Shown here piece by piece: positions 1 to 8,192 of a stretch of DNA of 64,000 nucleotides. The DNA is from JAICNG01 sp035249985 (GTDB lineage: Bacteria; Gemmatimonadota; Gemmatimonadetes; Gemmatimonadales; Gemmatimonadaceae). Under the pieces are notes generated by a model. The model made no database searches and was not told the DNA's origin. It saw only the letters and a list, made by a program, of their open reading frames with translations. Numbering within the stretch: position 1 is the first letter of the stretch; each line of letters begins with the position of its first letter. The DNA is taken from contig DATFFP010000034.1 of the NCBI GenBank assembly GCA_035249985.1, forward strand, positions 1-64,000, written 5' to 3'. A program made the position numbers and the translations under genes.

Positions 1-67
1 TCGCACCGCCGCTGGCGCACGCGGCGGCGCTGACGGCGATCGCCAGCGACGCGAAGAGACGTAGCAT
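1..67 (-). CDS. Partial lipoprotein gene (N-terminus only)
   Basis: Only the first 22 codons are inside the window; the gene runs off the left edge. The ATG at 67-65 has GGAG five bases upstream. The peptide has a charged start, a hydrophobic core and an Ala-Ala-Ala-Cys-Ala lipobox with Cys17, so it is probably an exported lipoprotein. Nothing can be said about function. It is divergent from the S9 peptidase gene, and a repeat hairpin sits in the gap. Confidence 0.6.
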   Translation of the reverse strand, partial: MLRLFASLAIAVSAAACASGGA

Positions 68-91
68 TGGAGCTCCGGTGATAAGGAGGGA

Positions 92-192
92 GATTGCGGA
101 TTGCTGATTGCGGATTGCTGGTCGAGGCCCGAGCATTCAGGCACTGACTCGAATCGCCGGGTTTCGCAATCCGCAGTCAGCAATCCGCAATC
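92..192. repeat. Heptamer inverted repeat hairpin (GATTGCG/T type)
   Basis: The left arm (92-120) is four tandem units of GATTGCG or GATTGCT. The right arm (166-192) is their reverse complement (GCAATCC units) with one mismatch over about 27 bases. The loop is about 45 bases. It lies between two divergent genes, so it cannot be a simple terminator for either. It belongs to the heptamer hairpin class seen throughout the window. Confidence 0.85.
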
Positions 193-210
193 GCCTTTGA
201 CGATACCTTT

Positions 211-2295
211 ATGCACCGTGTAGCCAAGACCTCTTACATCATACTTACATCGCTGGCCGCGGTGGCATCCGCGAGCCAGGCGCAGCAGTCGAAGCGCGCG
301 CTCACGTTCAATGATTTCGCGGCGGTCCGGCTCGTCTCCGATCCCCAGCTCTCGCCGGATGGGCGGAGCGTACTGTACGCGCTGCGGACGACCGACGTCG
401 AAGCGAATCGCCGCCTCACGTACACGATGCTTGCTCCGGTCAATGGAGCGGGGGCGGCGCGGCGGTTCCCCAATGACACGACGCGAGCGACGGAAGCTCG
501 GTGGTCGCCTGACGGGTCCCGCATCGCGTACATCGCCGGAGGACAACTCTGGGTGTCGGATGTGCGCGGCGGCAACTCCTGGCGGATCACGAATCTGGTC
601 GGCGGAGCGAGCGGCATCGTCTGGGCGCCGACCGGGACGCACCTCGCCTTCGTCTCGACGGTGACGCCCGACTGCACTGATGATGCGTGCAATCGCGCCC
701 GGGAAAAGGCGCGTGAGGAGAGCAAGGTCAAGGCGTACACCGCGGATCGACTCCTGTACCGCCATTGGACCGCCTGGGACGTCGGGACCCGCTCACACCT
801 GTTCGTCGTCAACGTCGATGGGACGGGACTGCGCGACGTGACCGCCGGCGCGCGCTACGATGTGCCGGTGCCGCCCTTCGGCGGAAGCGAGCAATACGCG
901 TGGTCGCCGGACGGTCGCGAGATCGCGTACACCGCGAAGGAGCCCTCCCGCGATGAGGCGTGGACCACCGATGTGAACGTCTACGTCGTCCCGATCGCCG
1001 GTGGCGCTCCGCGGGTGATCACGGCGGGGAACCAGGGCGCGGATCAGAATCCGCTCTATCCGCCGAACGGTCCGTTCGTCGCCTACGTCTCCCAGGAGCG
1101 CGCCGGCTTCGAGTCCGATCGCTGGCGGCTGATGCTCCAGCGGCGCAACACCGGGGAGACTCTCGAGGCACCTCTCAGCTGGGACCGGAGTGTGGACGGC
1201 TATTTCTTCTCCGCCGCGAACCCGTGGCTCTTCGTCGTCGCGCAGGACCACGGGCGCGAAAAGCTGTTCCGTTTCCGAATGGACGCCATGGGCGCGCAGA
1301 AACCCGAGCTGCTCATCGGCGAGGGCAACAATACGCAGTTCACGCTGGCGAGAAACGCGAATACGATCGCGTGGGTGCGCGACGCCGCCGATCGACCGCA
1401 CGAGGTGTTCGTCGCGACGCTAACGGACCGGGGCGTGACTGGCGTTCGTCAGCTGACCCGCCATAACGATTCGCTGGTGGCGCAGCTCCAACTGCATCCG
1501 CTGCAAGAGATGTGGTCGCGCGGGGCGCTTGGCGACAGCGTGCACAGCTTTGTCCTTCGCCCGCCGCAGTGGGAGGCAGGCAAGAAATTCCCGGTCGTCC
1601 TTCTCATCCATGGGGGACCGCAGGGCGCGTGGCTCGACACCTGGCATTCCCGGTGGAACTATCAGATGCTGGCCGCTCCGGGATACGGGCTCGTGATCGT
1701 GAATCCGCGTGGATCGACCGGCTACGGCCAGGCGTTTCTCGACTCGGTCACGAAGAACTGGGGCGACGAGGTCTACACCGACCTCATGCAGGCGCTCGAC
1801 GCCGCACTCGCGCGCAACGCCTGGATGGACTCGACCCGACTGGGGGCGACCGGCGGCTCGTTCGGCGGCTACATGACGAACTGGATCGCGGGTCACACGA
1901 ATCGCTTCGATGCTCTGGTGACGCATGCTGGCGTGTTCAACCTCGAAGCAATGTACGGCGCCACTGAGGAGCTCTGGTTCACGGAGTGGGAATTCGGTGG
2001 CCCGTGGTGGGACTCGACGGCGATGGCGACGCAATATCGCCGCTACTCCCCGCACCTCTTTGCCCAGAACTTCGAGACGCCGACGTTGGTGATTCACGGC
2101 GAGCTGGACTACCGCGTGCCGTACACGGAGGGCCTGTCCCTGTTCACCGCACTCCAGCGCCGCGGCGTGCCCAGTCGTCTGCTGGTGTTCCCCGACGAGG
2201 GCCACTGGATCCTCAAGCCGCAGAACCAGCGTCTGTGGTGGAGTGAAGTACAGGGATGGTTCGGGCGATACCTTCATGGCGCCGCGGTTCCGTGA
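211..2295 (+). CDS. S9 family (prolyl oligopeptidase/DPP-like) secreted peptidase
   Basis: 694 residues. A signal peptide ends near Ala-Ser-Gln-Ala-Gln at about residue 25. The N-terminal half has WD40-like propeller repeats (LSPDGR, WSPDGS, WSPDGRE). The C-terminal half is an alpha/beta hydrolase with GGSFGGYM (nucleophile Ser550), Asp633 in the HGELDYRVP stretch and His665 in DEGHW, a complete triad in the family order. It should cleave oligopeptides in the periplasm, possibly as a dipeptidyl or acylaminoacyl peptidase; the exact specificity is not readable. ATG 211 is chosen because the signal peptide starts there. It looks monocistronic, with repeat hairpins on both sides. Confidence 0.92.
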   Translation: MHRVAKTSYIILTSLAAVASASQAQQSKRALTFNDFAAVRLVSDPQLSPDGRSVLYALRTTDVEANRRLTYTMLAPVNGAGAARRFPNDTTRATEARWSPDGSRIAYIAGGQLWVSDVRGGNSWRITNLVGGASGIVWAPTGTHLAFVSTVTPDCTDDACNRAREKAREESKVKAYTADRLLYRHWTAWDVGTRSHLFVVNVDGTGLRDVTAGARYDVPVPPFGGSEQYAWSPDGREIAYTAKEPSRDEAWTTDVNVYVVPIAGGAPRVITAGNQGADQNPLYPPNGPFVAYVSQERAGFESDRWRLMLQRRNTGETLEAPLSWDRSVDGYFFSAANPWLFVVAQDHGREKLFRFRMDAMGAQKPELLIGEGNNTQFTLARNANTIAWVRDAADRPHEVFVATLTDRGVTGVRQLTRHNDSLVAQLQLHPLQEMWSRGALGDSVHSFVLRPPQWEAGKKFPVVLLIHGGPQGAWLDTWHSRWNYQMLAAPGYGLVIVNPRGSTGYGQAFLDSVTKNWGDEVYTDLMQALDAALARNAWMDSTRLGATGGSFGGYMTNWIAGHTNRFDALVTHAGVFNLEAMYGATEELWFTEWEFGGPWWDSTAMATQYRRYSPHLFAQNFETPTLVIHGELDYRVPYTEGLSLFTALQRRGVPSRLLVFPDEGHWILKPQNQRLWWSEVQGWFGRYLHGAAVP

Positions 2296-2300
2296 GAGGG

Positions 2301-2395
2301 GAGGAACGGACCGGAACGAGGAACGAGGAACGAGGAAGCGGCGGAACGGATCTCTCTTAGCAGCTTCCGCGCTCCTCGTGCCTGTCCTCTTCGCT
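2301..2395. repeat. Degenerate heptamer hairpin (GAACGAG type)
   Basis: Tandem GAACGAG units (about 2313-2338) begin a few bases after the stop of the S9 peptidase gene. A weaker complementary stretch (GCTTCC, CTCCTCG, GTCCTC) follows at 2362-2392. The pairing is imperfect. The better-preserved copy of the same type is at 6692-6791. Confidence 0.55.
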
Positions 2396-2478
2396 CGCGT
2401 TGGTGATTCGCATCACGACACGAATCGACCACCGTCGGCACGCTTTCTGCCGCACTCGTCAGGCATCCAGGAGGGGTG

Positions 2479-2940
2479 ATGTCGGTCAGTTGGAATGGGT
2501 TGCGCAGGGCCGCGGCGGTGGGGCTCATGACGATTTCCGGACTCATGCTCGGATGCCGCGCCGAGGGGAGTGAGGAATCCCGGGGCGACGTCGTCATTGA
2601 GCGGGTCAGCGACCCCCTCCGTGTGGTGGAGATCGACCTCGGCCGCGCCATCGGCCCCGACAATCGGGTGGTCGAGCCCACCGATGAGTTCCGGATCACC
2701 GATACCATCTATGCATCGGTCGTGATGCTTGGCCGGGCGAACTCCGCGACGCTCAAGGCGCGCTGGAGCGGGGAATCGGGCGAGCTCATCGACGAAACCG
2801 TGAGGACGGTGACCCCCGTCGGCGAGACGATCGCCGAATTCCATCTGGTGCAGCCCGCGGGCTGGCAAAAGGGGAAATACCGGGTCGAGATCCTTCTCGA
2901 CGACGCGACGGTCGGCCAGGAAGAGTTCGAGGTGTCGTGA
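2479..2940 (+). CDS. Hypothetical lipoprotein
   Basis: 153 residues. The ATG at 2479 follows GGAGGGG directly upstream. The N-terminus is a lipoprotein signal with Met-Leu-Gly-Cys near residue 26. The rest has alternating beta-strand character and ends in a GKYRVEILLDD-like strand, which resembles Ig-like modules of small outer-surface lipoproteins. No catalytic motif is visible. It is followed at once by a nonamer hairpin and may be co-transcribed with the amidohydrolase downstream. Function unknown. Confidence 0.75.
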   Translation: MSVSWNGLRRAAAVGLMTISGLMLGCRAEGSEESRGDVVIERVSDPLRVVEIDLGRAIGPDNRVVEPTDEFRITDTIYASVVMLGRANSATLKARWSGESGELIDETVRTVTPVGETIAEFHLVQPAGWQKGKYRVEILLDDATVGQEEFEVS

Positions 2941-2945
2941 GCCAG

Positions 2946-3044
2946 AGGTGATCGAGGGTGTCGAGGTCGTCGAGGTGATCGAGGAAACCTCGTTGCCACT
3001 CCTCGACCACTTCGACGACCTCGACATCCTCGACCACCTCGACG
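2946..3044. repeat. Nonamer inverted repeat hairpin (TCGAGGTSG type)
   Basis: The left arm 2946-2990 is built from nine-base units of the form TCGAGGTCG/TCGAGGTGA. The right arm 3000-3044 is the reverse complement (CGACCTCGA units), matching about 36 of 40 positions by eye. The loop is only about 10 bases. It starts five bases after the lipoprotein stop codon, so it could work as a transcript-end or processing stem. Confidence 0.82.
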
Positions 3045-3107
3045 GCATTGAATCCCGCCGTTCGCCGCCGCATCATGCGAGTGTACACACTCCGCCGAGG
3101 TTCGCTC

Positions 3108-4622
3108 GTGCCTTCCATTCGACCCGTGGCCGCTGTCGTCGCCCTGTTCACTGCCGCGACGCTTTCCGCGCAGGCGCCATCCCCGTCGACCGGCCAGCGC
3201 TACAACCGGCTGCTGATCCGGAACGCAATGGTGATCGATGGAATGGGCAATCCCGCGCGCGGGCCGATGGACATTCTGGTCGAAGGATCGACCATCGTGC
3301 GCGTCGCACCGACGACCGCGCCTGACGAGTTCGGCACCGGACGGCGCGATAGCGCGCGCTCCCCTGCGGCGGATCGTGTCATCGACGCGACCGGCATGTA
3401 CGTGATGCCGGGGATCGTCGACCTGCATGGGCACATCCACTTCTCGCGCAACCGGCAGGCGATGCCCAAGGATTACGTGTACAAGCTCTGGCTTGGGCAC
3501 GGCATCACCACCATTCGCGAGCCCGGATCCGGCGAAGGGACGGACACGACGGTCGCGCACGCGCGGTTGTCGTCGGAGAACCGCATCGCCGCGCCGACGA
3601 TCATCCCCTACGTGACCGTGGGTGGCGAGACCCCTGCGGCGGCCCGCGAAGCGGTGCGTCGCGCGAAGGCGAAGGGCGGCGCCGGCCTCAAGGTCTTCAT
3701 CAATCGCCTGGACGTGTGGGATGCGATCGCCGAAGAAGCGAAAGCGCTTGGCTTACCGATCGCGACCGATCTCAAGATCCAGGAGCTCGACGCGGTGGGC
3801 GCCGCGCGACTCGGCATTCGCTCTCTGGAGCACTGGTACGGCGTACCCGACGCGGCGATTCCTGGGCCGCAGAATTTCCCCGTCGACTACAGCTATGACG
3901 ACGAGCTCGACCGCTTCCGCTGGGCGGGCGATCTCTGGCGGCAGGCGGATTCCGCGCGGCTCTCGGCGGTGCTCGATACGATGATCGCGCACAACGTGAC
4001 CTGGGACCCCACCTTCGCGGTGTACGAGGCCAATCGCGACCTCGCGCGAGCGCGCACGCTCCCCTGGTTCGCGGAGTATGCGATGCCGAACGTGCTCGCC
4101 TTCTTCGAGCCCGATCCGCATCGGCATGGATCCTATCACTTCGACTGGACGACGACCGACGAGATCATGTGGCGGAACAACTACCGCATCTGGATGCGGT
4201 GGGTCCGCGAGTACGCCGCTCGTGGAGGAAACGTGACGGTCGGGTCGGACGCAGGATTCATCTACCATCTCTATGGGTTCGCGACCATCCGCGAGATGGA
4301 GCTGCATCAGGAGGCGGGCTTTCATCCGCTCGAGGTGATTCGCCACGCAACGTCGAATGGCGCAAAGGCGCTCGGGCTCGCCCACACCGGCGTCATTCGA
4401 CAGGGGTTCGAGGCGGATCTGGCGATCGTCGACGGGAACCCGCTGCACAATCTCAAGGTCTTATATGGTACGGGAATCGAGACCGTGGAGAACGGTCGCA
4501 CGGTGCGGCGCGGCGGCGTGCGCTGGACGATCAAGGACGGCATCGTGTTCGACGCGCCCCAGTTGCTGGCCGAGGTCCGCGACATGGTGCGTCGAGCGAA
4601 GGAGACGCCGACGGCGCCATGA
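3108..4622 (+). CDS. Secreted amidohydrolase family protein
   Basis: About 504 residues from GTG 3108, which has GAGG seven bases upstream and begins a clean signal peptide ending in Leu-Ser-Ala-Gln. An in-frame ATG at 3075 is the alternative start. The metal-binding amidohydrolase signature is present: HGHIH after VMPGIVDL, a central Lys/His region, and GSDAGF near the C-terminus, followed by the usual beta-sandwich strand (GFEADLAIVDGNPL). It resembles imidazolonepropionase/prolidase-type hydrolases of the periplasm; the substrate is unknown. Confidence 0.88.
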   Translation: MPSIRPVAAVVALFTAATLSAQAPSPSTGQRYNRLLIRNAMVIDGMGNPARGPMDILVEGSTIVRVAPTTAPDEFGTGRRDSARSPAADRVIDATGMYVMPGIVDLHGHIHFSRNRQAMPKDYVYKLWLGHGITTIREPGSGEGTDTTVAHARLSSENRIAAPTIIPYVTVGGETPAAAREAVRRAKAKGGAGLKVFINRLDVWDAIAEEAKALGLPIATDLKIQELDAVGAARLGIRSLEHWYGVPDAAIPGPQNFPVDYSYDDELDRFRWAGDLWRQADSARLSAVLDTMIAHNVTWDPTFAVYEANRDLARARTLPWFAEYAMPNVLAFFEPDPHRHGSYHFDWTTTDEIMWRNNYRIWMRWVREYAARGGNVTVGSDAGFIYHLYGFATIREMELHQEAGFHPLEVIRHATSNGAKALGLAHTGVIRQGFEADLAIVDGNPLHNLKVLYGTGIETVENGRTVRRGGVRWTIKDGIVFDAPQLLAEVRDMVRRAKETPTAP

Positions 4623-4637
4623 AGGACAGAGGTAGGC

Positions 4638-4730
4638 GAGATCGTCGAGGGTGTCCCAGGTGATCGAGCAGAGGCAACGACGTCACCTTGATCACCTCGA
4701 CTACCTGGACCACCTCGACAACCTGGACAT
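4638..4730. repeat. Nonamer inverted repeat hairpin
   Basis: Units related to GTCGAGGTG and GTCCAGGTG at 4638-4670 pair with CACCTCGAC/CACCTGGAC units at 4687-4730. The gap between the amidohydrolase and msrB is almost entirely this element; its right arm ends 15 bases before the msrB ATG, so it would lie in the msrB leader. Confidence 0.75.
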
Positions 4731-4744
4731 CAAGCGAGAGACCC

Positions 4745-5146
4745 ATGACCGATACATCGAACAAGGTCGACAAGGACTGGAAGAAGGAGCTCACGCCCGA
4801 GCAGTACCACGTGCTGCGGGAGAAGGGCACCGAGCGCGCCTTCACCGGCGCTTATGTCAACACGAAAGAACAGGGCAAGTATCTGTGTGCCGGATGCGGC
4901 ACCGAGCTCTTCTCATCGGAGACGAAATACGACTCCGGTAGCGGGTGGCCGAGCTTCTGGGCGCCCATCTCGGAGAGCAACGTGGCGACGGAGGAGGACC
5001 GCACGTTCGGCATGCGGCGCGTGGAAGTGCACTGCGCCAACTGCGGCGGCCATCTGGGCCATATCTTCGAGGACGGTCCGAACCCGACGGGGATGCGCTA
5101 CTGCATCAACTCGGCGTCGCTCAAGCTCGAGAAGGAGAGAGGGTAA
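4745..5146 (+). CDS. msrB: Peptide-methionine (R)-S-oxide reductase MsrB
   Basis: 133 residues, full length for the family. Zinc is held by CAGC (Cys48, Cys51) and CANC (Cys97, Cys100). The catalytic Cys120 is in the RYCINS motif, and GSGWPSF and GGHLGHIFEDGP are canonical. It reduces methionine-R-sulfoxide in proteins, probably in the cytoplasm since no signal peptide is seen. ATG 4745 gives the normal N-terminus. The stop overlaps the presumed start of the next gene, so the two are likely translationally coupled. Confidence 0.96.
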   Translation: MTDTSNKVDKDWKKELTPEQYHVLREKGTERAFTGAYVNTKEQGKYLCAGCGTELFSSETKYDSGSGWPSFWAPISESNVATEEDRTFGMRRVEVHCANCGGHLGHIFEDGPNPTGMRYCINSASLKLEKERG

Positions 5147-5481
5147 TCATCCTCCGCACGATCATCCTGCTGGCGTGCTCGAACGTCTTCATGACGTTCG
5201 CCTGGTACGCACACCTCAGGAACATGAGCGCGAAACCCTGGTGGGTGGCCGCGTTGGCCAGCTGGGGAATCGCGCTCTTCGAGTACATGCTGCAGGTGCC
5301 GGCGAATCGCATCGGCTACCAGGTGATGAGCCTCTCGCAGCTGAAGATCCTGCAGGAGGTTCTCACCCTCACCGTGTTCGTGCCGTTCGCCGTGCTGTAT
5401 ATGCGCGAGCCGGTGAAGCTGGACTACCTCTGGGCCGGTCTTTGCATCCTCGGCGCCGTCTACTTCATCTTCAGGGCGTAG
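5146..5481 (+). CDS. DUF486 small membrane protein with a non-standard start
   Basis: About 111 residues with four hydrophobic segments. The SNVFMTFAWY and YMLQVPANRIGY stretches are diagnostic of the DUF486 family (small multidrug-transporter-like fold). No ATG, GTG or TTG exists where the family starts; the conserved N-terminus requires an AUC codon at 5146 or 5149, with AAGGAG 8-11 bases upstream and overlap with the msrB stop. The first in-frame ATG (5191) would remove the first membrane helix. Coordinates assume the AUC at 5146. Confidence 0.8.
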   Translation: MILRTIILLACSNVFMTFAWYAHLRNMSAKPWWVAALASWGIALFEYMLQVPANRIGYQVMSLSQLKILQEVLTLTVFVPFAVLYMREPVKLDYLWAGLCILGAVYFIFRA

Positions 5482-5485
5482 GCTC

Positions 5486-6700
5486 GTGAGGCGCGCGGGG
5501 AAAATCGCCGGCGTCGTTGCCGTGACCGTTGCGCTGGCGCCTCCCGTCGAGCAGCCTCGGGACGCGCTGCCGCTCGTCGTGCCGGAGAGCGTCGGCATGT
5601 CCACGGCGCGGCTCCGCGCCATCGACCGCGCATTGCTCGAGGGTCTCGCGGCGGGTGGGTATCCGGGCATCGTGACCGTGATTGGCCGGCGCGAGGGCGT
5701 CGTGTGGCGACGCGGATTCGGCCGGCTGACGTGGTCGATGCTGAGCGAGCCGGTGACGCCGATGGAGACGATGTACGATGTCGCGTCGCTGACGAAGGTC
5801 GTGTCGACCACCATGGCGGCGATGATTCTTTGGGATGCGGGGCGTCTCGACCTCGACGCGCCCGTGTCGCGCTACCTTCCCGCGTTCCGTGGGGAAGGGC
5901 GGGATCGCGTGATCGTCGAGCATCTGCTGACGCATCGCTCGGGGCTTCCTGCGGCCCCGGCGTTAGGCGGCGCGTCGTCCCCGGAAGGCGCCCGACGCGC
6001 CATGCTCACGACGCCGGTGACGCGCGAGCCCGGGGCGCGTGGGACGTACTCGGATGCCGGACCGGCGATTCTGGCGCTGGTGGTCGAAGCGATCGCTCGC
6101 GAGCCGATCGACCGATTCGTCGAGCGGCGAGTCTTCCGTCCACTGGGCATGCGGCATTCGAGCTTTCGTCCCTCCGCATCGCATCTCGAGCACATTGCGC
6201 CGACGTCGCTCACGCTCGCCCCCGGCGTCGTGCACGATGGCAACGCACGTCGCCTCGGCGGCGTCGCCGGACACGCGGGACTCTTCTCGACCGCCGACGA
6301 CCTCGCGCGGCTCGCGCTGGCGCTGTTGAATGGCGGCGCCGCCGGTCACATCCGCATCGCGAGCGACAGCGCCGTTGACCGCTTCACGCGTCGCAGCGCC
6401 GGTTGGCGCGCGCTCGGATGGGACACGTGCGCGGGGGGTGCGAGCTGCGGCCAGCGGATGGGTGAGCGCGCCTTCGGCCACACCGGATTCACCGGCACGT
6501 CGATGTGGATCGACCCGGAGCGTGAGCTGTTCGTGATCGTGCTGACGAATCACGTGCTGCCGCGCGAATCGCCGGTGCCGCACGCGATCCTCGCCGACGT
6601 GCGCGCGGACGTGGCCGACGTGGCGTCGATCGCGATGGATGCGGTCGGGGATTCGAGCTTTGTCTTGAGATCGGAACGAAAGATCGGATGGAGAGAATGA
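5486..6700 (+). CDS. Beta-lactamase-fold serine hydrolase
   Basis: 404 residues from GTG 5486, four bases after the DUF486 stop. There is a short hydrophobic leader, then the class C/esterase fold: SLTK (the SxxK nucleophile motif), YSDAG in the position of YxN, and HTGFTG in place of the KTG box. The family includes penicillin-binding-protein-like esterases and D-aminopeptidases; the substrate is not predictable. The stop codon lies inside the left arm of the hairpin at 6692-6791. Confidence 0.88.
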   Translation: MRRAGKIAGVVAVTVALAPPVEQPRDALPLVVPESVGMSTARLRAIDRALLEGLAAGGYPGIVTVIGRREGVVWRRGFGRLTWSMLSEPVTPMETMYDVASLTKVVSTTMAAMILWDAGRLDLDAPVSRYLPAFRGEGRDRVIVEHLLTHRSGLPAAPALGGASSPEGARRAMLTTPVTREPGARGTYSDAGPAILALVVEAIAREPIDRFVERRVFRPLGMRHSSFRPSASHLEHIAPTSLTLAPGVVHDGNARRLGGVAGHAGLFSTADDLARLALALLNGGAAGHIRIASDSAVDRFTRRSAGWRALGWDTCAGGASCGQRMGERAFGHTGFTGTSMWIDPERELFVIVLTNHVLPRESPVPHAILADVRADVADVASIAMDAVGDSSFVLRSERKIGWRE

Positions 6701-6791
6701 AAGAACGAGGAACGAGGAACGAGGACGTTGATCAGCGAAGGTTGTCCTCGAATCAGCTTCCTCGTTCTTCGTTCCTCGTTCTTCTTCATTC
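6692..6791. terminator. Heptamer hairpin shared by two convergent genes
   Basis: GAACGAG units at 6692-6725 face their reverse complement (CTCGTTC units) at 6755-6791, with about 30 bases of near-perfect pairing. Both convergent genes end inside the arms with the same GAATGA sequence, so each arm begins exactly at a stop codon. It probably acts as a bidirectional terminator, although there is no T-run. Confidence 0.75.
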
Positions 6792-7217
6792 GGGATCGGT
6801 CGGAGGAGGGTTGCTCGCCAGCCCGATCCCGATTCCCCCGTACTTCCCATCCGGCGTCAGCACGATGCGCAGGAGCACCGGCCCGGGCGCATGCTCGAAA
6901 TCGGCGGTCCGCCAGTACTGGTAGCTGCCAAGCCGGCGCACCACTTTCTCCTCGGTCACCTTCACCTGATTCCCGCCATGAATGGCGATCTCGCCGACGA
7001 GGCGGGTGAGCTCCATGCGGGCCGTATCGGCGTTGGAGTTCGGCGCCAGGTTCAGGACGACGCTGTCGAGCTGGTTGGCGAGGATCCAGTCGGCAAGCTT
7101 GCGGCCGGCGACGACGAGATCAGTCGTCGGCGCGGGCGGCATCGACGGTGAAGACTGAGCGGTTGCGGTGCTGGTCAGCAGGACGACGCTCGCGATCGCG
7201 AGAAGGCGGAAAGACAT
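6786..7217 (-). CDS. Exported hypothetical protein, DUF3887/NTF2-like
   Basis: 143 residues. ATG 7217 starts a clear signal peptide ending in Thr-Ala-Thr-Ala-Gln. The mature part has one helix-rich half and a C-terminal sheet with LTPDGKYGGIGI, which looks like the DUF3887/NTF2-like fold found beside secreted hydrolases; that assignment is weak. No catalytic residues stand out. It is divergent from the glycosylase gene with an 87-base gap and converges on the serine hydrolase. Confidence 0.7.
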   Translation of the reverse strand: MSFRLLAIASVVLLTSTATAQSSPSMPPAPTTDLVVAGRKLADWILANQLDSVVLNLAPNSNADTARMELTRLVGEIAIHGGNQVKVTEEKVVRRLGSYQYWRTADFEHAPGPVLLRIVLTPDGKYGGIGIGLASNPPPTDPE

Positions 7218-7304
7218 CGGATCCCTCGGGCGGGTGGAAGGCCTTCGACCGTACGCCCGGGTGGAACCTCCAGTTTCGCAGGAGTCAGCAGCCGCTATCG
7301 ATCG

Positions 7305-8192
7305 ATGCCTGAGCTTCCGGACATCCTCGCGTACCTCGAAGCGCTCGGTCCACGAGTGGTGGGCCAGCCCATCGAGCGTGCCCGTGTGCTCAGCCCGTTC
7401 GTGCTGCGCACGGTGGAACCACCTTTCGCGGAGATCGACGGCAAGTCCGTGCGTGGACTCCGCCGCCTGGGGAAGCGAATCGTGTTCGGGCTCGATGATG
7501 AGCTGTATGTGGTGATCCATCTCATGATCGCCGGACGGCTGCGCTGGCGCGCGCGCGACGGAAAGCTGTTCGGGCGAATTACGCTCGCCGCCTTCGACTT
7601 CCCTGACGGAACGCTCGCGCTCACCGAGGCCGGAACCAGGCGGCGCGCGTCGATTCATCTCGTACGCGGCGAGGCGGCGCTCGAGCCGTTCCGGCGAAGC
7701 GGGCTCAACGTCCTCGAGATCACCGAGGCGCAGTTCGCCGAGCGTCTGCGGTCGGAAAGCCATACGCTCAAGCGCGCCCTCACCGATCCGCGACTCTTCG
7801 ACGGCATCGGCAACGCATATTCCGACGAGATCCTTCACCGCGCACGCCTCTCACCGCTTCAGCTCACACGGCGGCTCGACGACGACGCCGTGAACCGTCT
7901 CTTCGTGAGCGTGCAGTCGACGTTGCGCGAATGGATCGACCGTCTCGGGGCGGAGGCCCGGAAGGCGTTCCCGGAAAAGGTGACGGCGTTTCGCGACGGC
8001 ATGGCCGTGCACGGTCGATTCAAGCAACCATGTCCCGTGTGCGGCGCGCCGGTGCAGCGCATTCGATACGCGGACAACGAGACGAACTATTGCGCGCGAT
8101 GCCAGACCGACGGACGGCTGCTCGCCGACCGGGCGATGTCGCGACTCCTCAAGGAGGACTGGCCGCGAACGCTGGAGGAGCTCGAAGCATGA
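7305..8192 (+). CDS. Fpg/Nei family DNA glycosylase/AP lyase
   Basis: 295 residues. The N-terminus PELPD keeps the catalytic Pro and Glu (the family usually has PELPE). A Lys in RRLGKRIVF fits the conserved Lys57 region, and RLFDGIGNAYSDEIL is the helix-two-turn-helix element. The C-terminal zinc finger is CPVC-N16-17-CARC. It should remove oxidised bases and cut at abasic sites. Fpg and Nei cannot be separated by eye. The stop overlaps the next start (ATGA), so it forms an operon with the phospholipase-D-like gene. Confidence 0.93.
   Translation: MPELPDILAYLEALGPRVVGQPIERARVLSPFVLRTVEPPFAEIDGKSVRGLRRLGKRIVFGLDDELYVVIHLMIAGRLRWRARDGKLFGRITLAAFDFPDGTLALTEAGTRRRASIHLVRGEAALEPFRRSGLNVLEITEAQFAERLRSESHTLKRALTDPRLFDGIGNAYSDEILHRARLSPLQLTRRLDDDAVNRLFVSVQSTLREWIDRLGAEARKAFPEKVTAFRDGMAVHGRFKQPCPVCGAPVQRIRYADNETNYCARCQTDGRLLADRAMSRLLKEDWPRTLEELEA

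Noticed and set aside
3753..4448. Minus-strand open frame of 231 codons
   Set aside because: It lies entirely under the amidohydrolase gene and has no recognisable domain or RBS.
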